Source of the DNA: AB-629-J13 sp964518835
GTDB lineage: Bacteria > Fidelibacterota > Marinisomatia > Marinisomatales > AB-629-J13
Reading direction: 5' to 3'
DNA length: 29,232 nucleotides
Assembly (NCBI GenBank): GCA_964518835.1
Contig: CAZFKU010000013.1
Coordinates: forward strand, 1-29,232
The first letter of the stretch is position 1, and each line of letters opens with the position of its first letter. Position numbers and translations under genes: made by a program. The notes under the pieces are model-generated. The model saw only the letters and a list, made by a program, of their open reading frames with translations, searched no databases and was not told the origin of the DNA. Of the stretch, positions 17,217 through 26,179 are shown piece by piece.

Positions 17217-18217
17217 TTTTTTTTCTCAAATCTAATTGTAGAAGATATTAATTCCATTCGTCTCATGAAATTACTTTTATTTTCCCCGGGATAATGTATC
17301 AATGAGTTGATCATAAAAATGCGTTGATTAAATTCATCAATTTTAATGAATAGGAAAAATGGTCCTCCTTTTGGTTCCTCAATGGATTCCCAAATACCGG
17401 AGGATCTCCAATCATACCATGATTGATCATCACCACTTAAAAGACTGAACTTATACTTATTAAATCGAATGGCTCTATGTATCTCACTGGGATATTCAAA
17501 AACCATGTTAGCAATGGATAAAGAATCGAGGGTTTCCGGATTATTTTTCCAGTGTACGGAAATCCACTGATATGGAAATTCTTTTCCCAGCCAAATAAAA
17601 TTCGAATCCGGAACTTCCTTAATTATTTCCCAGCCCCATGGGATTTTAACCGTCCAATTATATTGATTCAAAAACCGGTTTTCTAAGTCAATCTGTCTTG
17701 CATCTTTGAATAAAAACGACTTTTGACGACGATTATATTTTTCTTCAAATAATGATTTTATCCAATTTTCCTTTCCTTTAACAGATTCCATTAGGGAATG
17801 GTCATCAGGTGCACTAACTATCATAAAAAGTTGATTTCCTGCAAATTGATTTTCTGATATTATTATATGTTCATCCCTTGAAATTGTCTCCAAAAACCTT
17901 TTTTTACCTAATAGATTCCGTACCAGTTTTGTTCCACTGTTCTGGGTATCATTTCCTATAGATACAATAATAATATTAGATTGCCGTTTCAGATTTGAAA
18001 AATTTTCCGGATTTGCAAATTTTATTTTATAAACAGGTTCAGGTTGTGGTGTAAAAATGGTGTCATTAAAAATGTTCTGGAAAAAAGAAATTGCTGATTC
18101 CCTGTCTCGATCAGAAGATAAAATCATAAGTTCATTATCTACACCGATTGAATCTCTTTTTACGTTACACGAAAGTAAAAACAAGAGAAGAATGAATGAA
18201 AAAAACAATTTAATCAT
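17213..18217 (-). CDS. DUF4837-type lipoprotein
   Basis: This is a 334-residue lipoprotein. The leader ends in the lipobox LLSC with cysteine at about position 17. The body fits the DUF4837 layout known from Bacteroidetes: an early DRDRESA segment, a PQPEPVYKI motif, a SNIIIV strand, and a central WTVKIPWGWEI that repeats the form of a second domain. WLGKEFPYQWISVHW and a final RRMELISSTIRF follow. Function of the family is not known to me. It overlaps the genes on both sides by 4 bases, tying its production to the outer-membrane barrel upstream. The family call is by recall of motif style and should be checked by profile search. Confidence 0.72.
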   Translation of the reverse strand: MIKLFFSFILLLFLLSCNVKRDSIGVDNELMILSSDRDRESAISFFQNIFNDTIFTPQPEPVYKIKFANPENFSNLKRQSNIIIVSIGNDTQNSGTKLVRNLLGKKRFLETISRDEHIIISENQFAGNQLFMIVSAPDDHSLMESVKGKENWIKSLFEEKYNRRQKSFLFKDARQIDLENRFLNQYNWTVKIPWGWEIIKEVPDSNFIWLGKEFPYQWISVHWKNNPETLDSLSIANMVFEYPSEIHRAIRFNKYKFSLLSGDDQSWYDWRSSGIWESIEEPKGGPFFLFIKIDEFNQRIFMINSLIHYPGENKSNFMRRMELISSTIRFEKKN

Positions 18218-19599
18218 AATATATTGATAAAATTTATATGCACTTTTCCTTGAGAAAACGAATCCTCTCTACCCCAGGCAAGACTAATTGTAATATGATT
18301 GTTGGCATAATTCTGGTCAAGACTGACTCCATAATTCCACGGAAAAGGATTGTAATCTTCCTGAATCGCTCCTTCTGTAAAAATTGACAGTGAGGTCTTA
18401 TTTGTCGCATAGCGAAAAATCTCAATCGATGGAAGGATCACCCACTCACTAAAAAATTGGTTCTCTCTGTATCCACGAAGATTTCCAACACCGCCAAATC
18501 GAATCAATTGGCTCCATTCCAACGAACTTCTGTTGCTCCATAACCCCTTAAATTCCATTTTACTTCTTATCCCTGATTTAAATCCTATTAATTGAATTGT
18601 TTCAGTCAGGTGATTTAATTCGACAGTAGCATAGGATTCATCCTTCACGGACAGTCTCCCAAGAGAAATCATTGTATTCATATTCAATCCCTTGTCTGGC
18701 TGCCAATTTTGTTCCTGTAATTTAAATGAATGTCTCACTTTAAAAGATTGTTCACGTAACAAATTTAATCCAATTCCCAATCCGGTTTCAGTTGGTTCTA
18801 TAAGAGTATTTGCACCGGTAAATTCCCAATTCCCAAATTTGAATCCACGTGACAAAACACCTAAAGAAGATTTTGTCTTGACATACAACCCCTCATTCAC
18901 TTCGTATTGATATTCCAATTTTCCTCCGAAGGGAAGCTGAAATATTATAGGTTCCACCAAAGATAAAAATAATTTTTCAGATTCAGTTTTCCAGCGATTA
19001 AATTGAATATCAATTGTACCTGCAGTTTTCCAAAGATTTTCAAAATGAAATTGTAGATTTCCACTGACATTCATGTTATTCTTTTCGTTTGACATTCCTA
19101 AAAGACCGCTGAAACGATTTTCAAAATGGTATGCAGGTTCAATTAAAGCCATTAATTTTTTCATTGAAAAACGACCGATTTTCACATTCGTTTCGGACTC
19201 CATAAAATCATAGGACTGTTCAAGCAATTGCACACCTGCATTTAATTCCTTAATGGATTGCACTTTTTTTAAAGGCAAAAACAACTGTTCCAGAACATTA
19301 GGATTTATATTTTTTTCTGATAAAATCATAAGGGAATCTATATATACATCTTCACGAAAAAGAGCGTAGGTAATTGTTGTAGGATTTCCTTTTTTAAATT
19401 CAGTCAGTTCATATCCATCCCCCCATTTATGTTCAGAACTTAAAATTGATTTCAGGTAGGGAGTGATAGACAATGATGAATCCAATTTAGCCTCAATCCC
19501 ATCGGAGGTTTTGATGAGAAAATCCTGAGAAAAAACCACACAAAAAAACAGAACTACTCTAAAAATATTAAAAATGGGAGCGTACTTCTGCATTGACAT
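18214..19599 (-). CDS. BamA/TamA-like (Omp85) outer-membrane barrel protein
   Basis: This 461-residue protein has a signal peptide (about residues 8-25, ending FSQ), one or two short alpha/beta segments (about 30-135) that could be POTRA-like, and a beta-barrel (about 145-461) of alternating amphipathic strands. The key sign is GGVGNLRGYRE (residues 369-379), the lid-loop [VL]RG[FY] motif of Omp85 proteins. The chain ends in an aromatic-containing strand (INFINIL). At this size it is far smaller than BamA (about 800 residues), so it is an accessory Omp85 protein and not the essential BamA. The ATG at 19599 overlaps the upstream gene by 32 bases; an ATG at 19593 is an alternative. It may insert or export the large protein encoded just upstream. 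Confidence 0.72.
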   Translation of the reverse strand: MSMQKYAPIFNIFRVVLFFCVVFSQDFLIKTSDGIEAKLDSSLSITPYLKSILSSEHKWGDGYELTEFKKGNPTTITYALFREDVYIDSLMILSEKNINPNVLEQLFLPLKKVQSIKELNAGVQLLEQSYDFMESETNVKIGRFSMKKLMALIEPAYHFENRFSGLLGMSNEKNNMNVSGNLQFHFENLWKTAGTIDIQFNRWKTESEKLFLSLVEPIIFQLPFGGKLEYQYEVNEGLYVKTKSSLGVLSRGFKFGNWEFTGANTLIEPTETGLGIGLNLLREQSFKVRHSFKLQEQNWQPDKGLNMNTMISLGRLSVKDESYATVELNHLTETIQLIGFKSGIRSKMEFKGLWSNRSSLEWSQLIRFGGVGNLRGYRENQFFSEWVILPSIEIFRYATNKTSLSIFTEGAIQEDYNPFPWNYGVSLDQNYANNHITISLAWGREDSFSQGKVHINFINIL

Positions 19600-22500
19600 T
19601 AATTAAATTATCATATCTTTTGTTATTGATTAATCTGACATCCAGTTGCAAATACATATTGTCCCCAAGAGCAAATCTTCCCAGTCCGGTGCAGCTGAAT
19701 GAAACTCCTTCCGATAATCCGTTAAAGACCTCAGGTGGCAAACTTACAGATTGGTCAGACATTGTAATCTGCGTCCATTCCATCGAAAATTCTCCTCTGT
19801 TTTTTTTACCCAAAAATATAGTGGTATTTGCCTTCAATCCCATTGCATCTGAAGTATAAATTATTACTCCGTGTTCACCATTGGCTCTCCCAATGATTGA
19901 TAATATTCGGAAATGATTCGTACTGTAAAACGTTTGATTAATCCCGTTTTCTGTCCAAAATGACCATACGTTTCGGTTAATACCGGTTTTGTATTGTGAG
20001 GATATTTCCGCCTGTTTAATTGTAGAATAATGTTCAATTTGGACCAAATCGCCAGTGGCTTTTTTCCATTCCACACCAATTTTATTTTCCTTTTGGATCC
20101 GTGATCCCCGGGGATCAGACCCGTTCAATTTCTGTTGAAATATATGCCAAAATTTTCCGTTATTTACCATTCCTGATGGTCGATAAATATATTCACTTTT
20201 CAACGAAATCCTGGATAATTGCGTCTCGGCATCATTGATGTTAAGATGCATAAATTTATTGATTCCCAGACCATTTCCCTGAAAATCCATAAGTGAATTG
20301 ACCCTGAGTTTCCCATATCGTAACAGAGAAATACTATTTTTACTGAATTGGAAATTCCATGTGTGACTGCTGGAAAAATGAGTTGTGGGGCTTCGCAACC
20401 CGGTCGGTACAGTGAAAGCTATAAATGCTCCATTGGGATCCTCAAAGTACGTATCGTAATCCGGATCATAACGATAATTTCCCAATCCTGTCCCTATGGA
20501 ATCATAGACCACTGTTTTTGATTCTGTTAATGATTCTTCCAATCTGAAAAACCCCTCCCACTTTATTGCACTTGACCTTTGATCGTAACTCATTATTACA
20601 TCACTGAGTAAATAGTCAACATCAAGATTACCTTTTGGTGAGTTTACATTCCGTGTAATTAAATTCAGATTTCCCGACCATCCGGAATAATTCGATTGTT
20701 CAATATTTAATTCACCTGTCCGGCTGACAATACCGGATTTTTCCCCATTTCTTTCGTCATCTCTCCTACCAAAACTCAATTTTATTTTTCCGTGATTTCT
20801 ATTCCAGAGCAGTCCTCCTGTTACCTGTTTAAATGAATATTCATCCTCCAATCCCTCAAAAAATAAATCAACAAATGGATGGAGTGTTCCCGGTAAGAAA
20901 ACCCAATTATTGGTGGAACTGTAAAAGTTTTCTGCTGGGGATTTCACTATAATTAATTCAGATTTTAATTCGGGAATATTTGTAAATGAAAAATTCCCAT
21001 CTGACATGAATTGCTTTTTTATCTGGTTGGAATTCCGGTATTTTGCTAATGATGATTTGAATAATCCGATCTTTTCAATATTCAGGGTCATTTTACTTTC
21101 TGTTAACGACTCAAAACCTGCAATTTGATCCGTGATATTCCATTTTGAATAAAAACCAGCGTCTCTGTCATTTTCCAGCGTATGAAATTGTGACTCTCTC
21201 CTCCAATACTGAGTGTCAAAATCCACATAGATTCCCTCAGAAACCGAAATTTTCCCCCAGCCCAATTCCACATTATATGCCGTACCAAGATTATCATTGT
21301 CATCAATGAAAGATTCAGTATTTAAATCCGTTTGGGAAAGAACCAATTCAACTTTGCTGTAACCCTTTTCTGAAATGGGATAATTTCCCTGAAAATGGTA
21401 ATAATTCTTTTTTTCCGGTTTGGGGATCTTTTTTTCCGGACTGTAATAATCATTCCATTCGGATCTCAAGTGTTCCGGAATATATTCGTAAAATAGTGTT
21501 CCGTCAGGTAAAATTTTTCTCATGTAACTTCCCTTTTCATCAAAATAGAAGCGTATTGAATATTTGTCCTGATCAGTCGTGCCGGGGAAATAGATAAAAA
21601 TTTCATTCTGGAGGACATAATCACCTGATGAATCCGAAGTTACAGAAGATAAAATAAATTCGCCATCACCGACCGAACTCAGTGAATCCTGTTCTGCTTC
21701 ATTCAGAATTATCAGATCATTATTGAATTTATCCTTTTCCTGAACCCAGGACAGGTTAGTAATTATTTTATCACTTTTTTCATATTTAATCAATCCACCA
21801 AGTAAATCGTTGGAATAATTAAAATCTGAATATTCATATTCGATAAATATCTCAGAATCAAAATGAATTAATCTCTTAGGGGTGAAACTGATTTCAGCGT
21901 TATTATAATCAATGGTATAATCATAGTTTCTCCCTCTGGTAAGTTTTTTCCCATCAAGCCATACGGATTCAGAGCCAGAAATAATCACAATGTTTCGATC
22001 TCCAGATTTCGATGTCAGAAAATATGGTCCCTGATTCTGGTCAGTACCAAAAAACAGAAGTGAATGATACATTCCTTTAGCTCCTCCGATAAAAAGGTCT
22101 CCACTCCAACTGTTTGATTTAAAGTTATTATTTATTCCAATCATAGATTTATTAATATTCAGGTATTTACCATAATTTTTCTCAATGGATATATCCCCTC
22201 CTGTGACGGAAAAATGTGGATGATTTACATGAATATAAATTTTATCAATTTCATTGAGAGTTTGGGTTGAACCTTCAGGCTGGAAAGGAATACTTTGATC
22301 GGATAAAACTCCAGCAATAGTCATATCATCTGATAATTTTCCGTCTAGTGAAATCCGGATCCCACCGGAAAAATTTGTACCGCTCAATGGACTTACATTC
22401 ACATTTCGATAAAATGTACCGGATGAGATGATGGGGGACCTGGAAATTTCCGAATGTTCGGTTAATTTAGCTGTCATCCCATCTTTCTTCTTTTTTGTGA

Positions 22501-22849
22501 TCAATGAATCAACGATGGGGAAGGATAAATACAGTGGACCAACCTTTAACGGAATTTTGTCCTCCAATATCTGGTATGTTGCAATCAGCGTTACAGGATA
22601 TTGGAATGTTTTTGTCACAGTTAATTTCCCTTCAACAGGGTCTAAATTAAATGAATCAACCAACGAACTTTTATGAAACAGAAAAAATGTAGTATCAATT
22701 ATCAATGGATAACTCAGATGTATTAATTCTTCCGGTTGGGAAATGTGTAATGTATCTACTTTTAATGAAGTGTTTTGAGCAGAAACAAAGGATAAAAAAA
22801 CCCCCAAAATAGTTAAAACCTGTAAGCCGGTACTGTGATTACCAGACAA
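19568..22849 (-). CDS. Large beta-rich outer-membrane-associated protein
   Basis: This 1093-residue exported protein is the largest gene in the window. A leader (about residues 10-24, ending VSAQ) precedes an almost entirely beta-strand protein rich in Ser, Asn, Tyr and Phe. The C-terminal half alternates amphipathic strands to a terminal phenylalanine (EVRSHF), as in barrel proteins. Around residue 320 the phrase GSESVWLDGKKLTRGRNYDY, then DYNNAEISF, matches a motif I associate with SprA-like and related giant outer-membrane proteins of the FCB group. At half the size of SprA it is not SprA itself. It starts at a TTG with GAGG immediately upstream. It lies 18 bases after the propeller-like gene and overlaps the Omp85-like gene downstream. 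Specific function is unknown. Confidence 0.72.
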   Translation of the reverse strand: MSGNHSTGLQVLTILGVFLSFVSAQNTSLKVDTLHISQPEELIHLSYPLIIDTTFFLFHKSSLVDSFNLDPVEGKLTVTKTFQYPVTLIATYQILEDKIPLKVGPLYLSFPIVDSLITKKKKDGMTAKLTEHSEISRSPIISSGTFYRNVNVSPLSGTNFSGGIRISLDGKLSDDMTIAGVLSDQSIPFQPEGSTQTLNEIDKIYIHVNHPHFSVTGGDISIEKNYGKYLNINKSMIGINNNFKSNSWSGDLFIGGAKGMYHSLLFFGTDQNQGPYFLTSKSGDRNIVIISGSESVWLDGKKLTRGRNYDYTIDYNNAEISFTPKRLIHFDSEIFIEYEYSDFNYSNDLLGGLIKYEKSDKIITNLSWVQEKDKFNNDLIILNEAEQDSLSSVGDGEFILSSVTSDSSGDYVLQNEIFIYFPGTTDQDKYSIRFYFDEKGSYMRKILPDGTLFYEYIPEHLRSEWNDYYSPEKKIPKPEKKNYYHFQGNYPISEKGYSKVELVLSQTDLNTESFIDDNDNLGTAYNVELGWGKISVSEGIYVDFDTQYWRRESQFHTLENDRDAGFYSKWNITDQIAGFESLTESKMTLNIEKIGLFKSSLAKYRNSNQIKKQFMSDGNFSFTNIPELKSELIIVKSPAENFYSSTNNWVFLPGTLHPFVDLFFEGLEDEYSFKQVTGGLLWNRNHGKIKLSFGRRDDERNGEKSGIVSRTGELNIEQSNYSGWSGNLNLITRNVNSPKGNLDVDYLLSDVIMSYDQRSSAIKWEGFFRLEESLTESKTVVYDSIGTGLGNYRYDPDYDTYFEDPNGAFIAFTVPTGLRSPTTHFSSSHTWNFQFSKNSISLLRYGKLRVNSLMDFQGNGLGINKFMHLNINDAETQLSRISLKSEYIYRPSGMVNNGKFWHIFQQKLNGSDPRGSRIQKENKIGVEWKKATGDLVQIEHYSTIKQAEISSQYKTGINRNVWSFWTENGINQTFYSTNHFRILSIIGRANGEHGVIIYTSDAMGLKANTTIFLGKKNRGEFSMEWTQITMSDQSVSLPPEVFNGLSEGVSFSCTGLGRFALGDNMYLQLDVRLINNKRYDNLINVNAEVRSHF

Positions 22850-22867
22850 TGTCCTCTAAATTCATAT

Positions 22868-23707
22868 TTATTTCTCAAAATACCATTTGTAAAACCCATC
22901 ATGGGAAAGTGCATACAGAATTTTGTTTTTTTCTGTCATAAAATGAATGTTATGAACAGGCAGATTAAAAATTTCTTTTGAGGATTCAGGAATTACGTAT
23001 GACCCAAATTCATTAAAAATGACCCATTCTCCGTTCAGGGAAAATAACCATTTTGGATTTTCGACAGGACAATAAATTGGTTTATCATATCTTCCGGAAG
23101 GATGTAATAGAAAAATAAGGGAAGATTGAGAAGATAAAATTCCGATTTCTCCCTCATCGTTTATAAATATGTCGGTGACTTCAGGTGAAATCTGGTGATA
23201 TTGATTAAGATCAACCATGTTTTCCTTTGTTAGAAAACCGGACTTATATCTGAATAATATCTGGTCAGAATTGGAAAAAATAATGAATTCATTTAATGGA
23301 TTTATCCTGAATAAGTCAGGGTAATTAACGTCCAAAGAAAATGATGAGATCAAATGAAGATTGGAATCGAATTCAGTGATTTTGGATTGGGATTGATCCA
23401 GGACAAATAATGATAAATTTGAATATACCATAGAAACCGGGGAAATAAACTCATCCTTCTCAAATCCAAACCCACCTGACCATTTTAATTCGTCCCCATT
23501 TATCAGACAGATGGTTTTTGATTTCGTATCCATAAAATACATTCTGTTATTTATTCCAATCTGTACATAGTCCGGTTGAAACCCTGTCTGTGAAAAACCC
23601 TGGGGGTATGGAAAATGTGTAACGACAAATTGATTGGTTTTACCTAGTATTGAACAAGTAAAAATCAATAAAAGGAAAAAAGAATTAATCTGACGGTTGT
23701 GGTACAT
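22868..23707 (-). CDS. Exported propeller-like protein of unknown function
   Basis: This 279-residue protein has a signal peptide (about residues 8-22, ending ILG). The rest is made of repeating beta units with periodic hydrophobic pairs (for example MVYSNLSLFVLDQSQSKIT, then EFIIFSNSDQILFRY, and GEIGILSSQSSLIFLL), which suggests a beta-propeller of the NHL or six-bladed type. No catalytic motif or lipobox is seen. The start ATG lies within the end of lgt (23-base overlap), and the large outer-membrane protein gene follows by 18 bases. Context suggests a periplasmic or outer-membrane accessory protein for that barrel. I do not recognise a named family. Confidence 0.7.
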   Translation of the reverse strand: MYHNRQINSFFLLLIFTCSILGKTNQFVVTHFPYPQGFSQTGFQPDYVQIGINNRMYFMDTKSKTICLINGDELKWSGGFGFEKDEFISPVSMVYSNLSLFVLDQSQSKITEFDSNLHLISSFSLDVNYPDLFRINPLNEFIIFSNSDQILFRYKSGFLTKENMVDLNQYHQISPEVTDIFINDEGEIGILSSQSSLIFLLHPSGRYDKPIYCPVENPKWLFSLNGEWVIFNEFGSYVIPESSKEIFNLPVHNIHFMTEKNKILYALSHDGFYKWYFEK

Positions 23708-24530
23708 GCACCTGCCGGTTAAATCGCAAAAAATAAACCCCTATTAATATCATAAAAATTGAGATTACTTGAGAACCGGTCAATCCGGCGATATATTTCA
23801 CATTTGTTCGAATAAATTCAATGAAGAAGCGTTCCAATCCTGCTAACATCAAGTAAGTGAAAAATAATTGACCATCAAATCTAATTTTTGTTCTCCGGGA
23901 CCATAGGTAACCGAAAATTATCAATGCAATACCTGTTTCCATTAACTGGGTTGGATAAACTGAAAGTAACCCCGGTTCAAATCCTTCCAAACTGATCCAG
24001 GGATAATTGAATTGGAATGACTGATAAGTTGTGGGCGGAAGACCATTTTCAAAGGTAATTCCCAAGAATGAATGGGTAGGAATACCATAATCATCCCCAA
24101 CCAGAAAACATCCTATTCTGCCGATTCCGTAACCAAGTATCAGGAGCGGAGCCACAATATCGCTCATTTTTAACCAATTCAAATTCTGTTTTTGGATTAC
24201 CCAGGTCACCCCCAAAGTTCCTCCTATCAATCCACCTAAAAATACCAGACCTGATCCACTGAAGATCATTCCAATCGGATCTTCTAAAACTCTGCTAAAA
24301 TTTTCAATCAGATAATAGATCTTTGAACCGACAATTCCTCCTACGGCAGCAACAAATACAATATCAGAAGCTAACTTTACGTCTTTTCCTATCCTCTTGA
24401 ATTGTTTTTGGAGCAAATAAAAGCATGTGTAAAATGCAACCACAAGCATAAATCCGTAAGAATAAATTGCCAAGTGGATATCTCTCCCGAAAAAATTGAA
24501 TGTACCAAAATCATAAATTACAGGGAACAT
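23685..24530 (-). CDS. lgt: Prolipoprotein diacylglyceryl transferase
   Basis: This inner-membrane enzyme of about 281 residues adds diacylglycerol from phosphatidylglycerol to the lipobox cysteine of prolipoproteins. It has seven or so membrane helices, an AIYSYGFML start like other Lgt proteins, GGLIGG, the signature region GYGIGRIGCFLVGDDYG, YPTQLMET, and RFFIEFIR near the end, which keeps the R and E equivalent to E. coli R239 and E243. Two usually key positions differ: the His of FHGG (H103) is Leu (VFLGG), and the Asn of GRIGNF (N146) is Cys. The start is the ATG at 24530, set by AAGGA upstream and by a TAATG overlap with the preceding stop. An earlier in-frame TTG (24560) is unlikely. 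The two or more lipoproteins encoded nearby are natural substrates. Confidence 0.93.
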   Translation of the reverse strand: MFPVIYDFGTFNFFGRDIHLAIYSYGFMLVVAFYTCFYLLQKQFKRIGKDVKLASDIVFVAAVGGIVGSKIYYLIENFSRVLEDPIGMIFSGSGLVFLGGLIGGTLGVTWVIQKQNLNWLKMSDIVAPLLILGYGIGRIGCFLVGDDYGIPTHSFLGITFENGLPPTTYQSFQFNYPWISLEGFEPGLLSVYPTQLMETGIALIIFGYLWSRRTKIRFDGQLFFTYLMLAGLERFFIEFIRTNVKYIAGLTGSQVISIFMILIGVYFLRFNRQVHVPQPSD

Positions 24531-25363
24531 TAATTTCGTTTCCTTCCGCATTTTGAACAAAAATTATCATTTTCCTTAAATTTTGTACCACATTCTGTAC
24601 AAAATTCCTGATGACCAGTTAAGACGTTTTTATTTGATCGAATATAGAGAAATCCAATTATGATAGAGAGACCACCCAGCACTGCAAGCGGTTCCCATAA
24701 TGGCAGGCGATGTCTCAATGGAATTTCCTGTTGGACAGCATGATCAGATTCTATTTTTTCTTCATTTTGGAGCATGGAAGAAAGTAATTCCATGGAAGTT
24801 CGGCTTTCCAATTTTTGGTAATATCCACTAACTAAGCGACTTTCATAAGCCTTCATTTCGGGGATATTGACTTCATGAAATGTGAATCCATGCTGATCAG
24901 ACATCGGAATTGAGTTTTCTTCCGAAATGTGAAAATCACCACATCCCAGTGGTTCCTGAAAAGTCAAATTGAGATTTAAGATGGCAACACTTGTTTTGAT
25001 CTCATACTTAAAAGAACGGTCTGGACTTGATAAATTCAAAGGATTGTAGAAGATGAAAAACGCAAATCTTTTTTGATTGACAGGAATACTCACCCATTCC
25101 CCTCTATCTTTTTCCCGAGGAAATAATTTGAGGAAATCCGGTTCATTTTCAGACAAACTTTGAAAAAGAAAAGCGGAATCTATCTGGGCAGGAACGGCAA
25201 AATCAAAGGACTCCCCAATGAGTTCATCTTCAGCTTCTCCCTTTACTTGCACCATAATTCCCGAATAATAATATTCAGGATAAAATGTAATTTCCAGGGA
25301 ATGTAAAGAATTGCCCTGAAGTGAAGTCATTAAGAGTAGGATTAAAAAGAGATAAGTGACCAT
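24530..25363 (-). CDS. Exported protein with membrane helix and C-terminal zinc ribbon
   Basis: This is a 277-residue protein of unknown function. A signal peptide (about residues 1-18) leads into a beta-rich exported domain (about 20-210). A single membrane helix follows (about 226-243, LAVLGGLSIIIGFLYIRS). The final 30 residues form a zinc ribbon with two CxxC knuckles (FCTECG and FCSKCG). The predicted topology puts the main domain in the periplasm and the zinc ribbon in the cytoplasm. It is the first gene of the ten-gene envelope operon, with a good promoter 40 bases upstream, and its stop overlaps the lgt start by one base. No enzyme motif is seen. The cytoplasmic ribbon could sense or dock something, which is speculation. 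Confidence 0.78.
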   Translation of the reverse strand: MVTYLFLILLLMTSLQGNSLHSLEITFYPEYYYSGIMVQVKGEAEDELIGESFDFAVPAQIDSAFLFQSLSENEPDFLKLFPREKDRGEWVSIPVNQKRFAFFIFYNPLNLSSPDRSFKYEIKTSVAILNLNLTFQEPLGCGDFHISEENSIPMSDQHGFTFHEVNIPEMKAYESRLVSGYYQKLESRTSMELLSSMLQNEEKIESDHAVQQEIPLRHRLPLWEPLAVLGGLSIIIGFLYIRSNKNVLTGHQEFCTECGTKFKENDNFCSKCGRKRN

Positions 25364-25403
25364 ATTTTATTTCATGATGAAGTAAAAAGTTACGGTGAAG
25401 TAA

Positions 25404-25432
25404 ATTTTAGCTGAAAGAGTAATTGCTGACAA
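25404..25432 (-). promoter_or_regulatory. Sigma70-like promoter of the ten-gene envelope operon
   Basis: On the minus strand a TTGTCA -35 box (25427-25432) and a TAAAAT -10 box (25404-25409) are separated by exactly 17 bases. A start near 25397 leaves a leader of about 34 nt before the ATG at 25363. It sits in the only sizeable gap upstream of that gene, which supports it as the operon promoter. Confidence 0.6.
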
Positions 25433-25453
25433 TTGGCTAACAAATTCCTAATC

Positions 25454-26179
25454 TCATACAGTAAGATTCACCACAACAATTAGATCATAGATACAGTGAG
25501 TATAGGCGGTAATTCCAAATCCCCGCAATAAAAAAAGACATCCTAGGAAGCATCCACCGAAAAACCGAATAAAAAAGAGAGATAATTCAGGTTTGTCTGC
25601 ATAGGCTCCCATAAAATGGAACAAAGAAAACAAACAAGCTGCAATGAGAATCGAATAAAACTGACATACAATTCCTTTCCAGTTGAAAATAAGTTTAAGG
25701 ATTTTTATTATAAGGGTGACGAGAATAAGTCTGAAAAAGATTTCTTCATAAATACCGGCACCCAATGACATCACGATCTGTCCAAACCAAATCTTACCTG
25801 AAGGATTAGCAAAGAACATCTGACGGAAAATTCCCATTGAAACAAATAGGAATAGTCCCCACATGAGACTTTCCAATACCATAAACGGAAGGAATTCTTT
25901 TCTAAATGTTGAATTCAATATTGTTTTTCTTTGTAGAAATAATACGAGAAAAAAACCGATTATCAGGATAATTGCTGTAGTGTAAATTCCAAGGATTCCC
26001 ATTGATTCCAAAAGGTTGCGAATCAAGACATCCGCTCCATTTCTTAGAATGGGTAGATCGTCTTCATTAATTAAGAAAATTCCTGCTTCGTATAGAAATA
26101 TGAGGGGGAGTGAAAGGATTAAGCTATAAACCGGTTTCCGGGATTCCCGCCAATATGAACCGGAATTAATTTTTGTCAA
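25454..26179 (-). CDS. CPBP-family intramembrane metalloprotease
   Basis: This is a 241-residue multi-helix inner-membrane protein of the CPBP (CAAX protease / Abi) family. The three family motifs are present: EExxxR as YEEIFFR (E145, E146, R150), FxxxH in the SLFHFMG region (H188), and a late HxxxD as THCIYD (H228, D232). About six membrane helices are visible. The start is a TTG at 26179 inside the last codons of lepA (14-base overlap), with no in-frame ATG until residue 60. It is therefore translationally coupled to lepA. CPBP members cleave prenylated or membrane peptides, or act as scaffolds. The substrate here is unknown. Confidence 0.85.
   Translation of the reverse strand: MTKINSGSYWRESRKPVYSLILSLPLIFLYEAGIFLINEDDLPILRNGADVLIRNLLESMGILGIYTTAIILIIGFFLVLFLQRKTILNSTFRKEFLPFMVLESLMWGLFLFVSMGIFRQMFFANPSGKIWFGQIVMSLGAGIYEEIFFRLILVTLIIKILKLIFNWKGIVCQFYSILIAACLFSLFHFMGAYADKPELSLFFIRFFGGCFLGCLFLLRGFGITAYTHCIYDLIVVVNLTV

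Noticed and set aside
18214..19599. Calling the 461-residue barrel BamA
   Set aside because: It has the Omp85 LRGY motif but is far too short and lacks five POTRA domains, so only an Omp85-like call is supported.
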